Notes under the pieces: generated by a model
What the model was told of the DNA's origin: nothing
Database searches by the model: none
Seen by the model: only the letters and a program-made list of their open reading frames with translations
Origin: a bacterium
GTDB lineage: Bacteria; UBP14; UBA6098; 4484-93
Assembly (NCBI GenBank): GCA_021158465.1
Contig: JAGGUN010000019.1
Location: forward strand, 1-64,000
Length of the DNA: 64,000 nt
Reading direction: 5' to 3'
Shown here: one piece after another, positions 9,959 to 17,998 of the stretch
Position numbering within the stretch: the stretch's first letter is position 1
Layout: each line of letters starts with the position of its first letter
Program-made: the position numbers and the translations under genes

Positions 9959-10234
9959 ATGAATGGAGCAGCAGGTGCAGCAGCGGCGGCAATTGCCAAT
10001 GCTATCAAGGCATCGGGCGCAATTGTGCATGTGGATACAAACGATTTTACGATGATACTCTCGAAAGCTGACAAACCCATTGTGATTGTGGCTGAATCGC
10101 ACTTCCTGAAGACAAGCTACAAGTATCTGACATCGTATAAGGGGTTTGTTTTCTTCACCAAAACATCCAACCCTCTGAGCCTCCCCGGTGATACCGAGTT
10201 GATTGCAGCAAAAAGTATATGGATTCCTCAATAA
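9959..10234 (+). CDS. Small conserved-looking hypothetical protein (91 aa)
   Basis: RBS AAGGAGGCG before ATG; follows the porX-like gene by 20 bp; MNGAAGAAAAAIANAIKASGAIVHVDTNDFTMIL... Confidence 0.65.
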   Translation: MNGAAGAAAAAIANAIKASGAIVHVDTNDFTMILSKADKPIVIVAESHFLKTSYKYLTSYKGFVFFTKTSNPLSLPGDTELIAAKSIWIPQ

Positions 10235-10305
10235 TCCGGAACTGCCACGAAACGAACAATCCTCGTCTAATATAATGTGATATCTCCACCGTCTACTTTA
10301 TCTTC

Positions 10306-10334
10306 TTGACTTATTTCTCTAATGATACTAAATT
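10306..10334 (+). promoter_or_regulatory. Sigma70-like promoter TTGACT-N17-TAAATT upstream of the S74 gene
   Basis: Hexamers and spacing read directly; inverted repeat ATGATA-N6-TATCAT overlaps the -10. Confidence 0.4.
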
Positions 10335-10374
10335 ATCATCGTTACAAATGGCCGATATTAACAAGGAGTGAGCT

Positions 10375-12321
10375 ATGAGGTATTTTCTCGCAGCTGTTTT
10401 GCTGTTTGCTTTTGTTGGAGTGGTAGCTGCTGAGGTCCCACATCTGATTTCGTTTCAGGGTAGGCTGACTACTGCCGGAGGTGACACCGTCACGGGCAAC
10501 CACGACATAACATTCAAGCTCTATGATGCTTCAGGTTTGAGCGAAATCTGGAGCGAAACGCACCACGATGTTCCTATTGTTGCAGGGTTATACAATGTAA
10601 TGCTCGGCTCGGAGACGCCGTTCCCAGCGGCTGTCGATTTCTCGGAACAGTATTACCTCGGTGTGAGCGTCGATGGTGGCACAGAGATGACCCCGCGTTA
10701 TGAGCTTGGTGCAAGCCCGTATGCACTGAATCTACAATCTATGGGCGCAGGCGATGGTCAGGTTCTTAAATGGAACGCCGCTCTCTCAAGATGGCAGCCA
10801 GGAAATGATAGCACCAACGCCGGACTCTGGACAGACCATACATCAGCCCCATATATCTACGCCAATAATAACGATGAGGTTAAGGTGTATGATGCAGGCG
10901 AGATGTTTGCGTTCCAGGTCAACGGAAGCGGTGGCACCAGTGTGAGTATCCACGGGAACAGCTTAAACTCCGGCAGTGGCGAGAAGGTGGGTGTGCTCGG
11001 ATATTGTGGCTCACTCCCGTCCGGCAGCGGCACAAACTATGGCGTCAAGGGTTCTGCAACAGGTGGCACAACCAACTATGGTGTCTATGGAGATGTAGGT
11101 GGAAACCCTGGATACGGCGTCTATGGCACCGGCGGTGCCGGAAAACCCTATGGCTATCTCGGCGGGCAGAACTGCGGTGTCTATGGCAATGCAGGTACCA
11201 GCGGATTTTATGGTGTCCTTGGTAGGGTGACCCCAACCGGCTCCAGTTGGTACTACGGCGTTGATGGCTGGGTAACCGGTGGCACCGGGATAAACTATGG
11301 TGTACTTGGTGATGCAGAAGGGGATGGTATAAACTATGGCGTATACGGCGCCGCATCTGGCAGTGGCACCAACTATGGCGTATACGGCGATGCTTACGGC
11401 TCCGGCACAAACTGGGCTGGCTACTTCGATGGCGATGTCCATATCACCGGCGACCTGACAGTCGATGGCTCATACCCCGGCGGTAGAGGCGCTGATGCTG
11501 ATAGCGGCTGGGCTGCTGTTGGTGGCGGAGAACTTGCCATTGCTGGCGACATATATCATACCGGCAGTATCGGCATCGGAACCGTATACCCAGAGCATAA
11601 ACTTCATGTGGAGGGAACTGAAGGCGGCAATGCCTGGGACGGTCATGCCATCGGATACTTTAAAAATAATGTCACCGGAGGATATGCTGCCGGTGTCTAT
11701 GGTGAATGCGACAGTATGGACCAGTATGGCTATGGTGGATACTTCAAGGGCGGTTATACAGGCGTTAAAGGTGAAGCGAGTCCAACTGGTGGCAACCTGT
11801 ATTTTGGAGTGAGTGGCTATGTCCACGGCGGAAGCGGAGCAAACTTCGGCGTCTACGGTTCCGCAAGCGGTGGAACCACAAACTACAGCCTCTATTGTTC
11901 TGGTGACGGAGGTTACACAGGTTCCTGGTCCCATGTCTCCGATAGAAGGTTCGAGAAGAACATCAAGCCTATGAGTGGTATCCTCAACAAGGTTATGTTA
12001 CTCAACCCGGTAACCTACGAGATGAGAACCGATGAGTACGATTTTATGAACTTCAATGAGGGCAGGCAATACGGTCTGATTGCTCAGGAGTTGGAGCAGA
12101 TTTTCCCTGAATTGGTTAGACCAGGTGTCCACCCCGGCGCTAAGGAGGGAGATCCCCCCATCGAGTATAAGGGCATCGATTATATCCCGTTGACAGCTAT
12201 CCTCATAAAGGCGGTGCAGGAACAACAGGGAATAATTGAACAGCTTAACGCAGAGAACGAAGCACTCAATGCAAGAATAGAGACGATCGAGGCGCAAGTG
12301 TCAAAATACTTGTCAGAATAG
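10375..12321 (+). CDS. Secreted repeat protein with C-terminal peptidase S74 / intramolecular chaperone domain
   Basis: Signal peptide MRYFLAAVLLFAFVGVVAAEV; NYGVYG repeats; C-terminal SDRRFEKNIKPMSGILNKVMLLNPVTYEMRTDE...QYGLIAQELEQIFPELV...YIPLTAILIKAVQEQQ plus coiled coil. Confidence 0.9.
   Translation: MRYFLAAVLLFAFVGVVAAEVPHLISFQGRLTTAGGDTVTGNHDITFKLYDASGLSEIWSETHHDVPIVAGLYNVMLGSETPFPAAVDFSEQYYLGVSVDGGTEMTPRYELGASPYALNLQSMGAGDGQVLKWNAALSRWQPGNDSTNAGLWTDHTSAPYIYANNNDEVKVYDAGEMFAFQVNGSGGTSVSIHGNSLNSGSGEKVGVLGYCGSLPSGSGTNYGVKGSATGGTTNYGVYGDVGGNPGYGVYGTGGAGKPYGYLGGQNCGVYGNAGTSGFYGVLGRVTPTGSSWYYGVDGWVTGGTGINYGVLGDAEGDGINYGVYGAASGSGTNYGVYGDAYGSGTNWAGYFDGDVHITGDLTVDGSYPGGRGADADSGWAAVGGGELAIAGDIYHTGSIGIGTVYPEHKLHVEGTEGGNAWDGHAIGYFKNNVTGGYAAGVYGECDSMDQYGYGGYFKGGYTGVKGEASPTGGNLYFGVSGYVHGGSGANFGVYGSASGGTTNYSLYCSGDGGYTGSWSHVSDRRFEKNIKPMSGILNKVMLLNPVTYEMRTDEYDFMNFNEGRQYGLIAQELEQIFPELVRPGVHPGAKEGDPPIEYKGIDYIPLTAILIKAVQEQQGIIEQLNAENEALNARIETIEAQVSKYLSE
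11035..11409 (+). repeat. Intragenic 39-nt (13-aa) repeats, N-Y-G-V-[YKL]-G-x7
   Basis: NYG codons at 11035/11074 and at 11293/11332/11371/11410 are exactly 39 nt apart; AACTATGGCGTATACGGCG is identical at 11332-11350 and 11371-11389. Confidence 0.8.
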
Positions 12322-12344
12322 GGTTAGTTCCAAAAACTCTGACT

Positions 12345-12557
12345 ATGCCACAGCTTGCCAAGCTCCTTGTTATCCTCGGAATTATCCTTATCCTTGTGGG
12401 GGGAATAATCTATCTTCTTAGCAGAACCCCCCTTGGACATCTGCCAGGAGATATTGAGATTAAAGGGAAAAACTTTAGGATATACTTCCCCATCATCAGC
12501 TGTATCATCATCTCTATTATCCTTACCATAATTTTGAATCTATTCCTCAGAAAATGA
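12345..12557 (+). CDS. DUF2905 family small membrane protein
   Basis: LAKLLVILGIILILVGGIIYLLSRTPLGHLPGDIEIKGKNFRIYFPI, typical DUF2905 pattern. Confidence 0.85.
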   Translation: MPQLAKLLVILGIILILVGGIIYLLSRTPLGHLPGDIEIKGKNFRIYFPIISCIIISIILTIILNLFLRK

Positions 12558-12578
12558 GAAACCTACTTTCACATTCTT

Positions 12579-12605
12579 AAAGTTGATATAAAAAAATTCA
12601 ACTTT
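12579..12605 (+). terminator. AT-rich hairpin plus T-tract; candidate intrinsic terminator of the DUF2905 gene
   Basis: AAAGTTGA-N11-TCAACTTT followed by TTTCAATTTTTTT. Confidence 0.45.
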
Positions 12606-12619
12606 TTTCAATTTTTTTC

Positions 12620-12647
12620 TTGACTTTTCGAAAAGCATGTTTATAAT
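12620..12647 (+). promoter_or_regulatory. Strong sigma70-like promoter TTGACT-N16-TATAAT
   Basis: Near-consensus hexamers just upstream of the DUF2089 gene. Confidence 0.6.
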
Positions 12648-12670
12648 ATCTGTTGAATGGAGGTGAGAAT

Positions 12671-13021
12671 GTGAAGAATTTAACTCGGTGTCCGATATGT
12701 GGGGGCAAGCTAATAGTGAAGGAGGTTCACTGTCCCGACTGCAAAACGACAATCCGTGGAGAATTCGCCACAGGTGGTTTCAGTGAGCTTGATGAGAGGC
12801 AAACGGAATTTGTAAGGATGTTCTTGAGGTTTCACGGGAATATCAATAGGGTGGCGGAGGCGCTTGGTATCTCGTATCCCACTGTCAAAAACAGGATAAG
12901 GGAGATTAACCGTCTTCTGGGCAACGAGGAGGGGTCAGAGAGAGCCGAGGTGCTCGATAAGCTCGATAGGGGAGAAATTACATTCGATGTAGCGATGAAA
13001 CTTTTGAAAGGAGGCGTATGA
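12671..13021 (+). CDS. DUF2089 family zinc-ribbon/HTH protein
   Basis: CPICGGKL...CPDC zinc ribbon, then LDERQTEFVRMFLRFHGNINRVAEALGISYPTVKNRIREINRLLG. GTG 12671 follows GGAGGTGAGA; ORF track start 12653. Confidence 0.88.
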   Translation: MKNLTRCPICGGKLIVKEVHCPDCKTTIRGEFATGGFSELDERQTEFVRMFLRFHGNINRVAEALGISYPTVKNRIREINRLLGNEEGSERAEVLDKLDRGEITFDVAMKLLKGGV

Positions 13022-13785
13022 TGGGTGGGGAGATAGAAAAGATTCTCAGTATGCTTGAGGAAGGCAAGATTAGTGCCGATGAGGCAGAGAGGTTGATTAG
13101 AGCAGTTAAAAGCTCGAATGGTGCTGAGCCTTTCGACAAGCGTTTCATTGAGGTCGTGGACAGGGTTGGTAGAGGTATTTCCAGTGCTGTATTGGGAGCG
13201 ATAAAGTCTGTTCATTTCGAGGGGAAGGAGGAGATTGGCAAGCCTGAGAGGATAAAGATTGCGCTCGGGACAGGTGATCTGTATATCGGAGCGTCTAAGG
13301 ATGATATGGCTCATCTCGATATCGATGGTGTGCATTCACTCAGGCGGGAGAAAGGCAGGGTCTCACTTGCCGTCGGTTCAGGCAATGCTTCGATTATGCT
13401 GCCCGATAGGGTGGAGTGCGATGTGAAAATTGGCAGGGGAGATTTCGAGCTTGAGGATGTGGAATGCAATCTCGAGCTGAAGCTTGGCAGCGGTGACGCG
13501 AGTGTTGCGCCGAAGGGTTTCGACACACTCGAGGCTAAGCTCGGCAATGGTGATTTCGAAATGAAGCTGCCTGAGAATATCGAATGCGAGATCCATATCG
13601 AGACCGGGAAGGATTGCGGTGTCGAGCTGCCCAAATCTATCACCAACATCGAGGAAAAGGTGATACGACGCTCGCTTGGAGAACAGAAGAAGGTAATCGA
13701 CGCCAGAATCGGTGAGAATCCGAAAAAGAAGGTAAAGATTTATCTCGGTAATGGTGATATAACTATAAAGCAGGGGGAACAATGA
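13018..13785 (+). CDS. DUF4097-like protein with N-terminal YvlB/SHOCT-like helical hairpin
   Basis: EIEKILSMLEEGKISADEAERLIRAVKSS, then a beta-rich repeat region (LGTGDLYIGA, VGSGNASIMLPD, LGNGDFEMKLPE, LGNGDITIKQ). Confidence 0.8.
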   Translation: MMGGEIEKILSMLEEGKISADEAERLIRAVKSSNGAEPFDKRFIEVVDRVGRGISSAVLGAIKSVHFEGKEEIGKPERIKIALGTGDLYIGASKDDMAHLDIDGVHSLRREKGRVSLAVGSGNASIMLPDRVECDVKIGRGDFELEDVECNLELKLGSGDASVAPKGFDTLEAKLGNGDFEMKLPENIECEIHIETGKDCGVELPKSITNIEEKVIRRSLGEQKKVIDARIGENPKKKVKIYLGNGDITIKQGEQ

Positions 13786-14153
13786 GCAACGAGAGGAAGA
13801 GGATACTCAATATGCTCGCCGATGGGAAGCTAACGGTCGATGAGGCGGACAGACTTATCGAGGCGCTCGGGACAGCCTCAGGAGAGAAGAAACTGAAAAG
13901 GAAGGCTAAGCTTCTACATATTAAAGTGTTTGAGGGTGGAAGCGAAAAGCCGACGGTGAATGTCAACCTGCCGCTGGGGCTGGTGAAGCTCTTGACAAAG
14001 TTTGGTGGAAAGTATCTCGATAGGTTGCCGGATGAGGTGCGTGAGAAGCTGGAGAAGGAGGATATCAACGAGATTCTCTCTTATCTCTCCGAGGCGGGTG
14101 AGATTATCGATGTTGATAACGGGAAGGATGTAGTCAAGGTATATATTGATTGA
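13782..14153 (+). CDS. YvlB/SHOCT-like motif protein
   Basis: ERKRILNMLADGKLTVDEADRLIEALG at N-terminus; ATGA overlap with previous gene. Confidence 0.75.
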   Translation: MSNERKRILNMLADGKLTVDEADRLIEALGTASGEKKLKRKAKLLHIKVFEGGSEKPTVNVNLPLGLVKLLTKFGGKYLDRLPDEVREKLEKEDINEILSYLSEAGEIIDVDNGKDVVKVYID

Positions 14154-14159
14154 TGTTGG

Positions 14160-16247
14160 TTAGGTATTATCCTCTGGGGGTAAGGGTGCTTTGGAGATAT
14201 TTAATCTTAACTGACATCTTAGGCATCGCTTTGCTTCTTCTACTGCTGCCCTTTCGTCGAGGGTAAGCTCCACTTGAGCGAAACCGTGTAGTCTTTCATC
14301 TATGGGAAGGGTAGTTGTTTTGGCTCTTCTTTTATAAGCAAACCCTTCCTCCCTTCCCAACCAATTGGGTTCTTCCTCTTCTGGGATAAATTTTTGGTCG
14401 ATTTGTCCTTTTCCTCCCAGGTATTTATCTATAGAAATCGCAGCCTTCCTGCCAGCTTGGATAGCCTTGATTACGGATGCAGGACCGCTTACCACATCTC
14501 CTCCTGCGAACACGCCTTCCCTTGAGCAAGAGAGGGTTTCTTCGTCCACTTGGATGTGTCCTCTTCTATCTGTTGCGAGACCAAACCGTTCCGGTACTTC
14601 GGACCTCTGACCGATAGCCGTTATCAATCTATCTACTTCAATGGTAAATTCACTCCCTTCGATTGGGATGGGGCGTCTTCTACCGCTGGCATCTGGCTCA
14701 CCCAGCTTCATCCGAATGCATTCTACTTTTAATTTCTTCCCTTCTGGTGACACTTTTTGAGGTGTTACGAGGAAACTGAACCTTACTCCTTCTTTCAATG
14801 CTTCCTCTACTTCTTCTGAGTATGCGGGCATTTCTCTTTGAGTTCGCCGATACAATATAGTAACCTTTTCTGCTCCAACTCTTAATGCACACCTTGCTAC
14901 ATCTATAGCTACATTACCTCCTCCGACGACTGCTACATCCCCGGTAATATCCACCTTTTCCCCAAGATTTATAGACCTCAACACAGATATTCCATCCAAT
15001 ACTTGTGGGTTGTCTTCTCCAGGGATTCCCATCTTTATGCCCTGGGTGGCTCCCAGAGCCAAATAGATTGCGTTGAACCCTTGGCTAAACAGTTCATCGA
15101 GTGATTCTATCTTGGCGTTGGTTTTTATCTTCACGCCGATATTCTCTATGTCTTCGATTTCCCGGTCTAAGAGGTCTCTTGGTAGTCGATATTTTGGGAT
15201 GCCTATCCTCATCATTCCGCCTGCCTTAGGCAACGCCTCAAAGACGGTTACTGAATGTCCCAGTTTTCTCAAAAACCATGCTGCGGTTAATCCAGCTGGT
15301 CCTGAGCCCACGATTGCAACCTTTTTACCTGTTTCTGGTGCAACGGTGATTTTAGTTCGCCATCTACCTGAATCCTGCTCAGCCACGAACCTTTTTAGCG
15401 CTCTTATGGCTATCGGTTCATTTACTTCGCCTCTACGACACGCCTCTTCGCACGGATGGTCACATACACAGCCCAATACATTTGGGAAGGGAACCTTTTC
15501 CCTTATAACCTCTAAGGCATCTTGAAACCTTCTTTCTGCAATTAGTCTTACATATCGCGGAATGTCTATTCCTGCAGGACAGCTGTTTTTGCACGGGAGA
15601 AGTATTTTCTCGCGGTCTTTTTCCTCGAATTCTTCTTTATCAAATAATGCTCCTGATGGGCATACTTCCACACAGGCTCCACAGAATTTACATCCTGCAT
15701 CTTTCATTGGTAAGTCATAACTGGTCCCCACGATGGCAGTTGTGCCGCGACTTACAAACCCGATGGTCCCTACACCCCTTACTTCCTGACATATTCTAAC
15801 ACAGCGTCCACACAAGATACATCGGTTAAGCTCCCTGATGAATAGCGGTTCATCTGAAACCACAGGGAGATTTTTCGGATGAGGAATGTATCCAGGGAGA
15901 ACATCTTTTACGCCTATCCATTCGACAACTTTCTTCAATTGGGATGACTTGGTTAGATCTTTTGGATGTTCGCTTAAGATAAGCCAAATAAGGTTCTTCC
16001 TCAGTTCTTGGACCTTCGGGGTATTGGTGTGGACGACCATTCCTTCTTTAACGGTGGTGGTACAAGCGGTGGGTGTCCCTTTCATACCTTCAATCTCTAC
16101 GATGCATAGTCTGCATGCACCGACAGGAGGTAGGTCTGGGTGGTAGCATAGATTGGGGATATAGATACCGGCTTGGAGTGCTGCTTCGAGTACTGTTTTC
16201 CCCGGTTCTACCTCGATCTCTTTGTCGTCGATGGTTAATCTAATCAT
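14160..16247 (-). CDS. NuoG-like ferredoxin domains fused to GltD/NfnB-like FAD/NAD(P) oxidoreductase
   Basis: 2Fe-2S LCYHPDLPPVGACRLC; 4Fe-4S CILCGRCVRIC and CKFCGACVEVCP; GltD-like CKNSCPAGIDIPRY...GSGPAGLTAAWFLRKLGHSVTVFEALPKAGGMMRIGIPKYRLP...FAGGDVVSGPASVIKAIQAGRKAA. Confidence 0.93.
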   Translation of the reverse strand: MIRLTIDDKEIEVEPGKTVLEAALQAGIYIPNLCYHPDLPPVGACRLCIVEIEGMKGTPTACTTTVKEGMVVHTNTPKVQELRKNLIWLILSEHPKDLTKSSQLKKVVEWIGVKDVLPGYIPHPKNLPVVSDEPLFIRELNRCILCGRCVRICQEVRGVGTIGFVSRGTTAIVGTSYDLPMKDAGCKFCGACVEVCPSGALFDKEEFEEKDREKILLPCKNSCPAGIDIPRYVRLIAERRFQDALEVIREKVPFPNVLGCVCDHPCEEACRRGEVNEPIAIRALKRFVAEQDSGRWRTKITVAPETGKKVAIVGSGPAGLTAAWFLRKLGHSVTVFEALPKAGGMMRIGIPKYRLPRDLLDREIEDIENIGVKIKTNAKIESLDELFSQGFNAIYLALGATQGIKMGIPGEDNPQVLDGISVLRSINLGEKVDITGDVAVVGGGNVAIDVARCALRVGAEKVTILYRRTQREMPAYSEEVEEALKEGVRFSFLVTPQKVSPEGKKLKVECIRMKLGEPDASGRRRPIPIEGSEFTIEVDRLITAIGQRSEVPERFGLATDRRGHIQVDEETLSCSREGVFAGGDVVSGPASVIKAIQAGRKAAISIDKYLGGKGQIDQKFIPEEEEPNWLGREEGFAYKRRAKTTTLPIDERLHGFAQVELTLDERAAVEEAKRCLRCQLRLNISKAPLPPEDNT

Positions 16248-17998
16248 TGTATTGCTCCATAGTCACATGCACCTATACACGCTTTACATTTTATGCATTT
16301 TTCTTTGTTTATTCTTGGGTACTCTTTTTTCTTCCACTCAATAGCGCCGGTTGGGCAAGCCTTGTAGCACAGTCCACATTTAACACATTTTTCTTCGACA
16401 ACCTCAAATTTCACAAGCTCCGTGCATACATGAGAAGGGCAGATTTTGTCTCTTATATGTGCTTCGTACTCATCTGGGAAATATTTCAGGGTTGTTAGCA
16501 CTGGGTTAGGTGCCGTATTTCCGAGTCCGCAGAGAGCGGTAGCTTTTACAGTATTGCCCATCTCTTGCAAGAAACTGATATGTTCTTCTTTGCCTCTACC
16601 TTCGGTAATTTCCTCAAGGACCTCTAACATCCTTTTCAAGCCTATTCTACAAGGCAGGCATTTGCCGCATGACTCCGCCACGGTGAAGTTCAGAAAGAAC
16701 TTTGCTATATCGACCATACAGGTCTTCTCGTCCATTACAATCATACCGCCTGAGCCCATAATTGCGCCTGTCTGATTGATAGATTCATAATCAATAGGGA
16801 TGTCCAATAGGCTTTCCGGGAGGCATCCACCCGACGGACCGCCTATCTGTACTCCCTTCAGTTTAACCCTTTTTTTCTTCATACCGCCGCCTGGACCGTA
16901 TATGAGCTCGCGGATCGTGGTTCCCATTGGAACCTCTACCAGACCTGTATTCTTTACCTTTCCGGCGAGTGCGAAAACCTTCGTCCCCTTACTCTTTTCT
17001 GTTCCGATAGAGGAGAACCATTCTGCTCCCTTCACAATGATATGTCTAATGTTAGCGAAGGTCTCCACATTGTTGATAAGTGTAGGTTTGCCCCATAGTC
17101 CTTTCTGAGCGGGGAATGGTGGACGGGGTCTTGGCGTTCCTCTGCGCCCTTCAATTGAGGCGAGCAGAGCAGTTTCCTCACCGCATACAAAGGCTCCAGC
17201 GCCCTGCACTATGGTAATATCGAATGAAAAGCTACCGTTTAGAATGTTATCTCCTAAGAGCCCCTTTTCTCTGGCTTGTGAGATTGCTATGTTTAACCTT
17301 TTTACTGCTAACGGGTACTCTGCACGACAGTAGATAAAACCCTTGGTCGCACCGATAGCATAGCCTGCGATTATCATCCCCTCGAGTACGGAATGCGGGT
17401 CTCCCTCTAATATACTGCGGTCCATAAATGCACCCGGGTCGCCCTCATCAGCGTTGCATACCACATATTTCACATCGCCCTTTGCCTCTTTGCAGAATCT
17501 CCACTTTAACCCTGTAGGGAACCCAGCTCCACCTCTACCTCTGAGACCAGATTTCTCGATTTCATCTATTACCTTCTCAGGAGCCGAAAAGAGGACCTTT
17601 TTCAATGCATCGTAGCCACCGTGAGCTATATAATCATCAATATCTTCTGGGTCGATCTCTCCGCAGTTTGAAAGGACTATTCGCATTTGACCGGAGAAGA
17701 ATTGCTCATAATCTTTGCCGGCTCGCAATCTCTCAACTGGTTTCCCTTGCAACAGATGTTCCTCTACAATTTGGGGCACATCTTCGGGCTTGGTGTATTC
17801 ATAAGTAACCCTACCGAGTTCCGGAGTAATAATATCCACCAACGGGTCCCTGAACAGCCCTCTATCTCCTACTCTTACAATTTTGCATTTGTCCATCAGG
17901 TTTTTCCGTTTCAGTTCGGTCTCGAAAGCCTTTGCGACCTCTTCAGCTCCGGCGGAAATACCGCTTGTGCCCATACATATAAGGATTTTAAATTTCAT
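16244..17998 (-). CDS. NuoF/HndC/HydB-like NADH-binding flavoprotein subunit
   Basis: GLRGRGGAGFPTGLKW; GAGAYICGEETALLxSIEGRRGxPR-type motif; SCGKCLPCRIG; C-terminal 2x[4Fe-4S]. Confidence 0.95.
   Translation of the reverse strand: MKFKILICMGTSGISAGAEEVAKAFETELKRKNLMDKCKIVRVGDRGLFRDPLVDIITPELGRVTYEYTKPEDVPQIVEEHLLQGKPVERLRAGKDYEQFFSGQMRIVLSNCGEIDPEDIDDYIAHGGYDALKKVLFSAPEKVIDEIEKSGLRGRGGAGFPTGLKWRFCKEAKGDVKYVVCNADEGDPGAFMDRSILEGDPHSVLEGMIIAGYAIGATKGFIYCRAEYPLAVKRLNIAISQAREKGLLGDNILNGSFSFDITIVQGAGAFVCGEETALLASIEGRRGTPRPRPPFPAQKGLWGKPTLINNVETFANIRHIIVKGAEWFSSIGTEKSKGTKVFALAGKVKNTGLVEVPMGTTIRELIYGPGGGMKKKRVKLKGVQIGGPSGGCLPESLLDIPIDYESINQTGAIMGSGGMIVMDEKTCMVDIAKFFLNFTVAESCGKCLPCRIGLKRMLEVLEEITEGRGKEEHISFLQEMGNTVKATALCGLGNTAPNPVLTTLKYFPDEYEAHIRDKICPSHVCTELVKFEVVEEKCVKCGLCYKACPTGAIEWKKKEYPRINKEKCIKCKACIGACDYGAIQ

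Noticed and set aside
11011-11442. Ala/Thr/Ile-rich minus-strand ORFs within the S74 gene
   Set aside because: Produced by reading the 39-nt repeats backwards; not independent coding.
10375-12321. Prophage tail fibre from the S74 domain
   Set aside because: Signal peptide present and no phage structural, lysis or integrase genes nearby; S74 domains also occur in non-phage secreted proteins.
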